Assembly (NCBI GenBank): GCA_000307955.1
Contig: ALAO01000016.1
Span: 1-32,480 of the forward strand
Reading direction: 5' to 3'
From: Solidesulfovibrio magneticus str. Maddingley MBC34
GTDB lineage: Bacteria > Desulfobacterota > Desulfovibrionia > Desulfovibrionales > Desulfovibrionaceae
DNA length: 32,480 bases
Shown piece by piece: positions 15,593 to 23,201 of the stretch (position 1 is the first letter of the stretch; every line of letters starts with the position of its first letter). The notes beneath the pieces are model-generated. The model saw only the letters and a program-made list of their open reading frames with translations. It ran no database searches and had not been told where the DNA came from. The position numbers and the translations under genes are program-made.

Positions 15593-17569
15593 TTAGCTTG
15601 TCCGGATAGGCGCGATTGTTGCTCGTTCCGGCGTGAGACCGGCAAGCTCCTGCAATCGTCGCAGATAGGCCGTGCCAACGATGCGCGGATCGTGCCTGGC
15701 GGCGATGAAGTCGCGCCCGGCCTGGGCGCGCCGTCGGGCCAGGGCTGGCTGGGTGGCCGCCAGCCGCATGTTTTCCGTCAGGCTTTCCAGACACGGTTCC
15801 GCCCACAGCAGACCTTCACCGAAAGGATAGTCGCCGGGGGCGATCGGGACCAGCCGGTAGGCCACGGGAAAGCCGGTGTCCGGGGTCAGGAAGTCGGCGT
15901 TGCCGGAATGGGCCGTGGCAATGACCGGCCGGCCAAGGAGCATGGCCTCGGCCAGGGTGCGGCCGAAGCCCTCGGCCCGGTGGGGCGAGACGTAGGCGTC
16001 GCAGGCGGCGAAAAGTCCCAACGCCTCGCCCCGGTCCAGGGTTTCGGCCAGGACGGCGACGCGGCGGTCGGCGGCGGCCGCCGACTGCAACAGTTGCCAC
16101 CTGGGGTCCTCGGGCCGGGCGTTCATGGTTTTGAGCACCAGGCCGACGGGTTCGCGCCCGGTGGGGAAGGCCCGGCGGAAGGCGTCGATGGCGGCCATGG
16201 GGTTCTTGCGGGCCGGGTACGAATTCCAGTCGAAGACGTAGAGAAAAAGGAAGCGGTCGTCTGGCAGGCCGAAACGCGACCGGGGGACTGGCGTCAGGCG
16301 GTCCACGGACACGGCCATGGGCGCCAGGAAGGTCGGTACGGGCGAGGACGCGGCAAAGGCGTCGCGGGTATAGGTCGAGGACAGCCAGAGCTCGTCCACC
16401 AGACCGTAGGCGTCGGCCAGGCCGGCCGGCCAGGTCGGCAGCTCCCAGGGCCAGTAGCCGATGTTGCGGCGACCGGCGAACAGCGCGTCGCCATGCTCCA
16501 GCCACAGCCGGGCCGTGTCCAGGCCCGTGAGGCAAAAAACGCTGACCGGATAGGGGCGTTCACTGACGAGACAGGCGTCGAGCCAACCGTCGGCCTGGCG
16601 CACGGCCGCGCCGGCCGGCACGTTGACCACGGCAAAGGGCACGCCGGCCGCGGCCAGGGATTGGGCGAACATGCGCGAGTCTTCACCGATGCCAAGCTCC
16701 CCCCGGGCGTAACCGATGATGTTGACGCCGAAAGCCTGACGCGGCGGGCCGCCTTGCACCGGACAGACGACAGCGGCTTGCTTGCGGCGCGTCGGGCCGG
16801 AGTCCTCGGGCGCGTCGGGCCGGACCAGGGCCCTAATGGCCGCATGATGTTCGGGGCGGGCCGGATCAAGGCGGGTCCGGGCTTCGTCGTCGGTCGTCCA
16901 GGCCAGCACGGCCCGGCGGGAAAGCCCGCCGAGTTCCGGGACCGGCGTATCCAGGGGCAGGGGCGGCCGCCAGGCCATTTCCCCGGTGTGCTGCATTTCG
17001 GCCGTGCCGTGGAGCACGTACCAGGCGAGCAGAGCCAGCGCTCCATCGGGCGTGTCGGGATTGAAGGCTTTTTGAAGATCGTGTCTGGCGGCCCAACACA
17101 GCCGGGCCAGGCGCGGCAGGGGCAGGCCGACCGGAGCCAGGGGCGGCGTGGTCGCTTCGTGGAGCCAGGACCGCTGCTCCGGGGACAGCAAGCGCCAAAG
17201 CGCCATTTCCGGCACGGCGCTGGTGAAAAACCAAGCCGTGAAGGCTGCGCGTCCGGCGGCGCTGCCGCGGTCGAATCGGGCCGTCTCGCTGGCCCGGAAG
17301 CGCCAGACGAAGTCCATGAGCCGTGTGAGCGGCGGGCTGTCCGGCGTCACGCCGCGATCCACGACCTCATGCAGCAGCCCCTCCCGGTCGATCTCCACGC
17401 TGGCGGCGGCGGGGAACGCCTCGTGGCCGCAGCACAGCCACCAGACGGCGAAATCGTTTTCCCCGGTCAGGCCGGCCTGGCGGAGGTTGGCCCGGATGTC
17501 GTCGCGCAGGGTCCAGGCCAAGCGAAGCGGCGGGGGCAGGGTGAAGCCCAAGGCAGGGGAGGGGCACAT
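15593..17569 (-). CDS. GT4 glycosyltransferase with N-terminal helical repeat domain
   Basis: This protein has 658 residues. The C-terminal part (about 280-640) is a GT4 transferase: NIIGYARGELGIGEDSRM opens it, then NIGYWPWELPTWP, FLYVFDWNSYPARKNP and the donor-site segment YVSPHRAEGFGRTLAEAMLLGRPVIAT. The first 250 residues hold three degenerate helical repeats ending in similar W/F-rich segments: AVWWLCCGHEAFP (41-53), FTAWFFTSAVPEM (110-122) and LLAWYVLHGTAEM (180-192). The start is uncertain. ATG at 17569 is used because it is the first ATG, but no clear ribosome site precedes it, and a TTG at 17605 is possible. It is transcribed away from the c-di-GMP gene at 17762. Confidence 0.85.
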   Translation of the reverse strand: MCPSPALGFTLPPPLRLAWTLRDDIRANLRQAGLTGENDFAVWWLCCGHEAFPAAASVEIDREGLLHEVVDRGVTPDSPPLTRLMDFVWRFRASETARFDRGSAAGRAAFTAWFFTSAVPEMALWRLLSPEQRSWLHEATTPPLAPVGLPLPRLARLCWAARHDLQKAFNPDTPDGALALLAWYVLHGTAEMQHTGEMAWRPPLPLDTPVPELGGLSRRAVLAWTTDDEARTRLDPARPEHHAAIRALVRPDAPEDSGPTRRKQAAVVCPVQGGPPRQAFGVNIIGYARGELGIGEDSRMFAQSLAAAGVPFAVVNVPAGAAVRQADGWLDACLVSERPYPVSVFCLTGLDTARLWLEHGDALFAGRRNIGYWPWELPTWPAGLADAYGLVDELWLSSTYTRDAFAASSPVPTFLAPMAVSVDRLTPVPRSRFGLPDDRFLFLYVFDWNSYPARKNPMAAIDAFRRAFPTGREPVGLVLKTMNARPEDPRWQLLQSAAAADRRVAVLAETLDRGEALGLFAACDAYVSPHRAEGFGRTLAEAMLLGRPVIATAHSGNADFLTPDTGFPVAYRLVPIAPGDYPFGEGLLWAEPCLESLTENMRLAATQPALARRRAQAGRDFIAARHDPRIVGTAYLRRLQELAGLTPERATIAPIRTS

Positions 17570-17761
17570 GGACGGGAGTCTAGGCCAGCGCCCGGAGCGT
17601 GGCAAGCTTATGCCGTAACCGCGCCGTGACCGCGAACATCAGGAAACGCGCGTCACGCAATCGTCGCAAGAACGTCGGCCGGACGCGGCTGGCGCACGGC
17701 GGCGGCCAGGATAGAGCAGGGCGTTCGGCCAGCCGTGGCCGGGCCAACATCGAGGCAGCCC

Positions 17762-20134
17762 ATGCTCAGGACGTTTATGCAGTTTTCGCCGCGCTTTGAA
17801 CAGCGTTTCATTCCCGAGGGAACGGCCGTTCCCGTAGCCCAGGCTCCGCAACTCTTGCGGGGTAAACGCCGGACCCAGGTGGCCGGCCATATGGGCCTTG
17901 GCGGCGCCCTTGGGGTCGTCTTGCTTGAAATACAGGATTTTTCCTTGATGCGACGGCTCGTCCGCCCGGAAGTGGCCGAGGCCCTGGGCGAGGCCCTGGA
18001 GCACGAGGTGCGGGCCGTGGCCGCGGCCCGGCTGGCCGGGCTGCCGGTCTGTCTGGTCGAACGCCTGGACTGCGGCCGGGCGCTCCTCGTCGTCGGCGGC
18101 AACGGGGCGGCCCTGGACGCCCTGGACCGCACCACGGCCGGGCTGCGCCTGGAGGTGCGGGGCCGGCTTCGGGCCGAGGCCATGCGCCTGACCGGCCAGG
18201 AGATGGAGCTGCGCGGCGGCGCGGCCCTGGTGCTCGGCGGCGCGGGCGGCCTGGACATGGCCCTGGCTTCGGCCCTGTCCGAGGCCTCCCGGCTGGCCCG
18301 CAGCGAGGCCGGCAAATGCGCCTCGCCCATGCAGCGCGAATTCCGCGAGATCCTCGAACTCGGCCGGGTGCGGGCGGTCTACCAGCCCATCGTCAACCTG
18401 CGAAGCGGCACGGTGTTCGCCTGGGAGGCCCTGGCTCGGGGGCCGGCCGACAGCGTCTTTGCCTCGCCGGCCATGCTGTTCGATTTCGCCGAGGAATCCG
18501 CCTCGGTCTTTGCCCTGGAAAAGGCCTGCCGCGAGGCGGCCATCGGCGGGTTTTCGGCCCGCCAGGAAGGGGCCAGGCTTTTTTGCAACATCCACCCCCG
18601 CACCATGCTCGACCCGGCCTTCACCCCGGGCGAGACCCGAAAGCTTCTGGACAAGTACGGCATGGAGCCGCGCGACGTGGTGCTGGAGATCACCGAACGC
18701 CACAGCGTCAAGGACTTCAACCTCTTCCACCGCACCCTGGCCCACTACCGCGACGCCGGCTACGGCGTGGCCGTGGACGACGTGGGCACCGGCTATTCCG
18801 GCCTGGCCTCCATCGCCGAGATCAAGCCCGATTTCATGAAGATCGACATGTCCCTGGTGCGGGGCATCGACGCCAACCCGGTCAAGCGGGCCCTGCTCGA
18901 AACCATGCTGGCCTTTGCCGAAAAAATCGGCTGCCGCATCGTGGCCGAGGGCATCGAGACCGAATCCGAGCTGGCCTGCCTCATCCGCCTGGGCGCGCAT
19001 TTCGGCCAAGGCTATTTCCTCGGCCGGCCGGCGACGGTTCCGGCCACGCCGGCCGAGGACGTGCGCCTGGCCATCGTGTCCGGCTCCAACCAGGCCGTGG
19101 ACGGCCTCAAGTGCGCCTCGCCCATAAGCGATCTGGCCGAACGGCCGAACCAGGTGCCCCACGACGCCCAGGTCGGCGAGGTCAAACGCTTTTTCGACGC
19201 CGACGAAGCGGCCCAGGCCGTGGTGGTGGTGCGCGACGGCCGCCCCGAGGGCCTCATCATGAGCCACCACCTCGACCGGCTCCTCAGCTCCCAGTACGGG
19301 CTGGCCCTGTTCTCCCATCGCGACGTCAGCCGCGTCATGGACCCCCAATGCCTGGCCGTGGAGTGGGACACGCCCGTGGAAGTGGCTGCCCAGGCGGCCA
19401 TGGCCCGGGACCGCGACAAGCTCTACGACCCCATCCTGGTCACCTGCCGGGGCCGGCTTTCGGGCATCGTGTCGGTGCAAAAAATCCTCGACGCCCTGGC
19501 CTGCGTCCAGGTGGAGATGGCCAAGGGGGCCAATCCGCTGACCGGACTGCCCGGCAACGTGGCCATCGAGCGCGAGATCGCCCGGCGCGCCGCTGTCGGC
19601 GTTCCCGCCTGCCTGGTCTACGTCGATCTCGACAACTTCAAGGTCTTCAACGACGTCTACGGCTTCCAAAACGGCGACAAGGCCATCCTCATGACCGCCC
19701 GCATCCTGGCCGAGGCCCTGGCCTCCAAGGGCGGCGAGGACGATTTTCTGGGCCATGTCGGCGGCGACGACTTCGTGCTTCTGTGCTCCTGCGACACCGT
19801 GGAGCCGGTCTGCCGGGCGGCCATCGAGGCCTTCTGCGCCGCCTCGCCGGCCCTCTACGGCCCCGAGGACCGGGCGCGCGGCTACATCGAAGGCCAAGGC
19901 CGCGACGGCCGCCTGGGACGCTTTGGCTTGCTGACCGTCTCCATGGGCGTCATCGACTGCGCCTTTGCCGTGCCCGTCACCATGGACGAACTCGGCCAGC
20001 GGGCGGCGGCCGTCAAAAAATTCGCCAAATCGCGCCAGGGCAATTCCCTGGTGCGCGATCGCCGAAACCCCCTGGGTCTGCCCGGCGACCCCAGCGAACG
20101 CCGCGTGGGCGGCGAGGAAGAGGGGAAACATTGA
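17762..20134 (+). CDS. EAL-CBS-GGDEF c-di-GMP signalling protein
   Basis: This 790-residue protein probably makes or breaks cyclic di-GMP. Residues 190-430 are an EAL phosphodiesterase domain with the key residues present: E222 in EAL, N276, E309, DD at 339-340, K360, E396 and Q416. Residues 455-580 resemble a CBS pair. Residues 590-770 are a GGDEF domain with DLDNFKVFNDVYG and the variant signature GGDDF (667-671). The inhibitory RxxD site reads GEDD, so its arginine is lost. The first 185 residues show a faint GGDEF-like pattern (VVLLEIQDF, ALLVVGGN). No membrane helix is seen. The start at 17762 has GAGG six bases upstream; a GTG at 17735 is possible. Confidence 0.9.
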   Translation: MLRTFMQFSPRFEQRFIPEGTAVPVAQAPQLLRGKRRTQVAGHMGLGGALGVVLLEIQDFSLMRRLVRPEVAEALGEALEHEVRAVAAARLAGLPVCLVERLDCGRALLVVGGNGAALDALDRTTAGLRLEVRGRLRAEAMRLTGQEMELRGGAALVLGGAGGLDMALASALSEASRLARSEAGKCASPMQREFREILELGRVRAVYQPIVNLRSGTVFAWEALARGPADSVFASPAMLFDFAEESASVFALEKACREAAIGGFSARQEGARLFCNIHPRTMLDPAFTPGETRKLLDKYGMEPRDVVLEITERHSVKDFNLFHRTLAHYRDAGYGVAVDDVGTGYSGLASIAEIKPDFMKIDMSLVRGIDANPVKRALLETMLAFAEKIGCRIVAEGIETESELACLIRLGAHFGQGYFLGRPATVPATPAEDVRLAIVSGSNQAVDGLKCASPISDLAERPNQVPHDAQVGEVKRFFDADEAAQAVVVVRDGRPEGLIMSHHLDRLLSSQYGLALFSHRDVSRVMDPQCLAVEWDTPVEVAAQAAMARDRDKLYDPILVTCRGRLSGIVSVQKILDALACVQVEMAKGANPLTGLPGNVAIEREIARRAAVGVPACLVYVDLDNFKVFNDVYGFQNGDKAILMTARILAEALASKGGEDDFLGHVGGDDFVLLCSCDTVEPVCRAAIEAFCAASPALYGPEDRARGYIEGQGRDGRLGRFGLLTVSMGVIDCAFAVPVTMDELGQRAAAVKKFAKSRQGNSLVRDRRNPLGLPGDPSERRVGGEEEGKH

Positions 20135-20146
20135 AGAGGGAAAGAT

Positions 20147-20183
20147 GCCGGGGGCCGGGGGGCTGAGGCCCCCGGCCCCCGGC
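20147..20183 (+). terminator. Strong G+C hairpin after the c-di-GMP gene
   Basis: A perfect 15-bp stem (GCCGGGGGCCGGGGG pairing with 20169-20183) closes a 7-nt loop, 12 nt after the stop codon at 20134. It is not followed directly by a T-run; a TTTTTT lies 36 nt further on. It sits between two convergent genes and could stop or stabilise transcripts from either side. Confidence 0.5.
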
Positions 20184-20239
20184 AATCGGGAAAGGCGGGC
20201 GCCCGAACAAATACGAAGTGTTTTTTAAGTAAAATCGAT

Positions 20240-20266
20240 GGTTTTCGTCAGTGGTCAACGAAAACC
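20240..20266 (-). terminator. Hairpin downstream of the neuB remnant
   Basis: GGTTTTCGT (20240-20248) pairs perfectly with ACGAAAACC (20258-20266) around a 9-nt loop. It lies 30 nt beyond the stop of the minus-strand neuB remnant. On the minus strand it is followed by a short interrupted T-stretch (ATCGATTTTAC), so it is at best a weak terminator. Confidence 0.35.
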
Positions 20267-20295
20267 GAGCATGATTCTTCTTGTCGAGGGTGCGA

Positions 20296-21262
20296 CTAAC
20301 AACCCGAAATGGCTTTGGCCGTTTGGGCGGCTTCGTCGGGCTTGGACCGCGCGGCCAGGGCCAGCACGTCGAACCGCACGGCCTCGTCCTGGCGGACCTT
20401 GGCGAGCAGACGGCCGCCGACCACCAGATCGTAGGCCACCGGCGACAGCCCGTCGCCCGGACACTTGCAGGCCACGTCCTCGGGGCCAAGCACATGGCCG
20501 GCCGGCAGATCCCGGGCGTAGACCAGGGGCTTGCGCAGCTTGGCCGCCGCCGCCTCGCCGGGAAACACCTGCTTGCGCGACACCCGCATGGCCGCCTCGG
20601 CCTGGCGCACCATGGCGGCCATGGCGGCAAAGGCATCCGGGGTGAGCGAGGCCTTGTGGTCCGTGCCGGGCAGCGCCCGGTCCAGGGTGAAATGCCGCTC
20701 GATGATCACCGGAGCAAAGGCCGTCGAGGCGACGGTGGGGCCAAGTTCCTGTTCGTGGCCGGAATAGCCCACCGGCAGCCCGTAGCGCCGGCGCAGCAAA
20801 TCCATCACCGGCAGCCCCACCTGCTCGTCCGGGCAGGGGTAGGAGCTGTTGCAGTGCAAAATGATGATGCGGTCGGTGGTTTGCTTAAGCGTCGCCACGG
20901 CGGCGTCGATGTCGGCAAGCCGGCTCATGCCGGTGGAGATGACCACCGGCAGGCCGGTCGCGCCGGCTAGGCGCAGAAGCGGCAGGGTGACCAGATCGGC
21001 CGAGGGGATTTTCAGGAGTTCAACGCCGAGTTCGGTCAAAAGGCGCAGGCTCGGGGCGTCCCAGGCCGAGGCGAAAAAGGTCAGGCCCAGGGATTCGGCC
21101 AGGGCCTTGAGTTCGACCAGGGCCGGGCCGGGCCGGGCAGTTCCAGGGCGGCCCGGTGGCGGCCGTAGGTGTCGCCGAAGCTGTTGGGGCCGCCGTAGGG
21201 CGCGTCCAGCCCGGCCCGACGGCATGGCCGCTGCGCAGGCGGATGATCGGGGCAGTGGGCAT
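20296..21262 (-). pseudogene. Broken N-acetylneuraminate synthase-like (NeuB/SpsE family) gene
   Basis: NeuB-family enzymes condense phosphoenolpyruvate with an amino sugar to make sialic, legionaminic or pseudaminic acid. Three reading frames are needed here. MPTAPIIRLRSGHAVG starts at 21262. The segment LDAPYGGPNSFGDTYGRHRA follows in a second frame. The rest, from ALVELKALAESLGL through HCNSSYPCP, YSGHEQ and a SAF-like C-terminal domain (about 230-300), is in a third. Between the first two pieces the usual block of roughly 50 residues, with the AEIG-N-HxG and AVKFQ motifs that hold active-site residues, is missing. The second shift falls in a GGGCC tandem repeat. The product should be inactive unless the sequence contains errors. 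Confidence 0.8.
21120..21138. repeat. GGGCC short tandem repeat at the neuB frameshift
   Basis: Three full GGGCC units plus a partial fourth sit exactly where the neuB remnant changes frame. Removing one 5-bp unit restores the frame to read LPGPALVELK, so slippage by one unit explains this shift. Confidence 0.75.
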
Positions 21263-21565
21263 GGGGTGGTGTTCTCCGAAAGGCCGTCGTGTGGCCGACC
21301 TTTTTATTTTTGGCCTGATCGTGGGCGGATACAAGGCCGTTCCAAAGGGCGGGCGGATTTTGCCGCCTTCCGGAAGAGAAGCAAACCATGTGCCGCCTCC
21401 CCCGGCCGATTGCGCAGGCGCTGTGGACGACGTGGGGAAAAAGGTATCCATTTAAGGGCATTGGCGACCATGGTCCAGAGCGCCGCAGAACGGGCGGCCA
21501 GCCTTGCCATTGGGGGCGAATGTGGTCAAAGTAGCCCGGCTCCATATCTTCCCGGACGAGGCGTC
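21263..21565. other. Intergenic region between neuB remnant and mlaF-like gene
   Basis: This 303-bp divergent gap holds no coding frame that I can support; several frames are open but have no family resemblance. There is an AT-rich patch near 21298-21315 (TTTTTATTTTT) that could hold the old neuB promoter on the minus strand, with only a weak match. No U-tract hairpin was found. Confidence 0.5.
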
Positions 21566-22336
21566 ATGACCCAGCCCATGATCGAGATTCGCGGCCTGAC
21601 CAAGGCCTTCCAGGGACAGCCGGTGCTGCGCGGCGTGGACATGGTCGTGCCCGAGGGCATGGTCACGGCCGTCATCGGCAAGTCCGGCGAGGGCAAGAGC
21701 GTTTTGCTCAAGCACATCATCGGGCTGATGGTCCAGGACGCCGGCGACATCCTGTTTCAGGGCCAGCCGCTGTCGGCCATGAGCCGCGACGAGCGCCGGG
21801 CCTTTCGCCGCCGGTGCAGCTACATGTTTCAAAACATGGCCCTTTTCGACTCCATGACGGTGTCGCAAAATATCGCCCTGCCCCTGCGCGAGACCTTGCA
21901 CCAGCGCGAGGCCGAAGCGACAGCCCGGGTAGGGGCCATGGCCGAGCGCCTGGAGTTGACGAACATCCTGCACAAGTACCCGTCCCAGATTTCCGGCGGC
22001 ATGCAAAAGCGCGTCGCCCTGGCCCGGGCCCTGGTTACGGAGCCGGGGGTGGTGCTTTTCGACGAGCCGACCACCGGGCTTGATCCCATCCGCAAGGCCT
22101 CGGTGCTGGCGCTTATCGACCAGTCGCGCCGCCAGTTCGGCTTTACGGCGGTTCTGGTCAGCCACGACATCCCCGACGTGTTCGGCATCGCCGGCCACGT
22201 GGCCATGCTCGACGCCGGCCGCATCCTCTGGCAAGGGCTGCCCCAGGACATCAGCGACTGTGACGATCCGGCCGTGCAGCGGTTCTTGGCCGGCGAACCC
22301 GAGCCGGATCTCGACGAAGCCGACGGCCGGGACTAA
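21566..22336 (+). CDS. MlaF-type ABC transporter ATPase
   Basis: This 256-residue ATPase belongs to the MlaF/MkL group, which drives phospholipid traffic between the inner and outer membranes together with MlaE and an MCE protein. It has Walker A GKSGEGKS (38-45), a Q-loop at Q89, the signature SGGMQKRVALARAL (143-156), Walker B VVLFDEPTTGLDP (162-174) and the switch histidine H200 in VSHDIPDV. The GKSGEGKS and SGGMQKR spellings are typical of the MlaF branch. GAGG lies four bases before the ATG. No permease or MCE gene is adjacent; neighbours are a neuB remnant and an acetolactate decarboxylase. It may work with partners encoded elsewhere. Confidence 0.85.
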   Translation: MTQPMIEIRGLTKAFQGQPVLRGVDMVVPEGMVTAVIGKSGEGKSVLLKHIIGLMVQDAGDILFQGQPLSAMSRDERRAFRRRCSYMFQNMALFDSMTVSQNIALPLRETLHQREAEATARVGAMAERLELTNILHKYPSQISGGMQKRVALARALVTEPGVVLFDEPTTGLDPIRKASVLALIDQSRRQFGFTAVLVSHDIPDVFGIAGHVAMLDAGRILWQGLPQDISDCDDPAVQRFLAGEPEPDLDEADGRD

Positions 22337-22351
22337 AAGCGTGTCCGTTAT

Positions 22352-22374
22352 GCGGGACCGGCTTGCGGTCCCGC
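22352..22374 (+). terminator. Hairpin after the MlaF-type gene
   Basis: GCGGGACCG (22352-22360) pairs perfectly with CGGTCCCGC (22366-22374) around the loop GCTTG, 15 nt after the stop codon. There is no T-run, so it may be a partial terminator or an mRNA-end stabiliser. Confidence 0.4.
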
Positions 22375-22439
22375 GCGCTGTCGTTTGGATGAACATGTTT
22401 CCAGATCGCGCCGCCGGGCGCGCGTCGGGGAGGGCAGCC

Positions 22440-23198
22440 ATGCCGCAACGCTCTTCGGGCCGGGTGTTTGTCTGCGCCCTGTGCCTGCTTTTGGGTCTGG
22501 CCGGCCAGCTTCCGGCCGCCACGCTCCACCAGACCGGAACCATCGAGGCGCTCTCGGCCGGGGACTACGCCGGCCAGATCGCCATGCCGGCCCTGGTTGG
22601 CCAGGGCGATTTCGGCCTGGGCACCTTTGACGCCTTAAACGGCGAGATGGTGGTCCTGGACGGCGTGGTTTACCAAGTCACTGTTGACGGCGTGGTGCAC
22701 AAGGCCAAGCCGGGCCAGACCGCGCCCTTTGCCCAGGTGGCGCGCTTTGCCGGGTCCATCGACCTCGGCCGGGTGGACGGCCTGGACCTGCCGGGCCTGA
22801 CCGCCGCCCTGGCCGCCCGCCTGCCCGATCCCTCCAAGATGTGCGCCGTGCGCGTGGACGGCCGCTTCGGCAAGCTGACCGTGCGCAGCGTTCCGGCCCA
22901 GGCCAAGCCCTGGCCGCCCCTGGCCGAGGCCGTGGCCCACCAGGCCACCTATCCCCTGGCCAATGAGCTGGGGACCCTGGTTGGCTTCTACACCCCGCCC
23001 GGACTGCCGGCCCTGTCGCCGCCGGGCTGGCATTTCCATTACCTGAGCGCCGACCGCAGGCGCGGCGGCCACGTGTTGGCCCTGAACGTGGACGCGGCCA
23101 AGGCCCGGGGCGAGGCCGTGACCGCCATGGACATCCGCCTGCCGCCCGGGCCGCTGCCCCGGGCGAACGTCGCCAAACCCGCCGCCGGAACGGAATAG
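22440..23198 (+). CDS. Acetolactate decarboxylase with signal peptide
   Basis: This 252-residue protein belongs to the BudA/AlsD family, which converts 2-acetolactate to acetoin and CO2. It shows GDFGLGTFDALNGEMVVLDG with E69, the zinc ligands H198, H200 (GWHFH) and H211 (GGHVL), and R149 in the segment VRVDGRFGKLTVRSVPAQ. The first 27 residues look like a Sec signal peptide (R8, then VFVCALCLLLGLAG, then LPAA), so the enzyme is probably exported. Most family members are cytoplasmic. The start at 22440 has GGGAGGG five bases upstream, which makes the signal peptide part of the real protein. No acetolactate synthase gene is near. It is followed 3 nt later by the next gene. Confidence 0.9.
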   Translation: MPQRSSGRVFVCALCLLLGLAGQLPAATLHQTGTIEALSAGDYAGQIAMPALVGQGDFGLGTFDALNGEMVVLDGVVYQVTVDGVVHKAKPGQTAPFAQVARFAGSIDLGRVDGLDLPGLTAALAARLPDPSKMCAVRVDGRFGKLTVRSVPAQAKPWPPLAEAVAHQATYPLANELGTLVGFYTPPGLPALSPPGWHFHYLSADRRRGGHVLALNVDAAKARGEAVTAMDIRLPPGPLPRANVAKPAAGTE

Positions 23199-23201
23199 CC
23201 C

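Noticed and set aside
17639-20185. Long minus-strand open frame (848 codons) opposite the c-di-GMP gene
   Set aside because: It is an antisense shadow caused by high G+C codon bias. The plus strand encodes complete EAL and GGDEF motifs, and the shadow protein is low-complexity with no family motif.
20849-21565. N-terminal extension of the MlaF-type frame
   Set aside because: The extension is antisense to the neuB remnant and has no family resemblance. ATG at 21566 gives the standard ATPase N-terminus.
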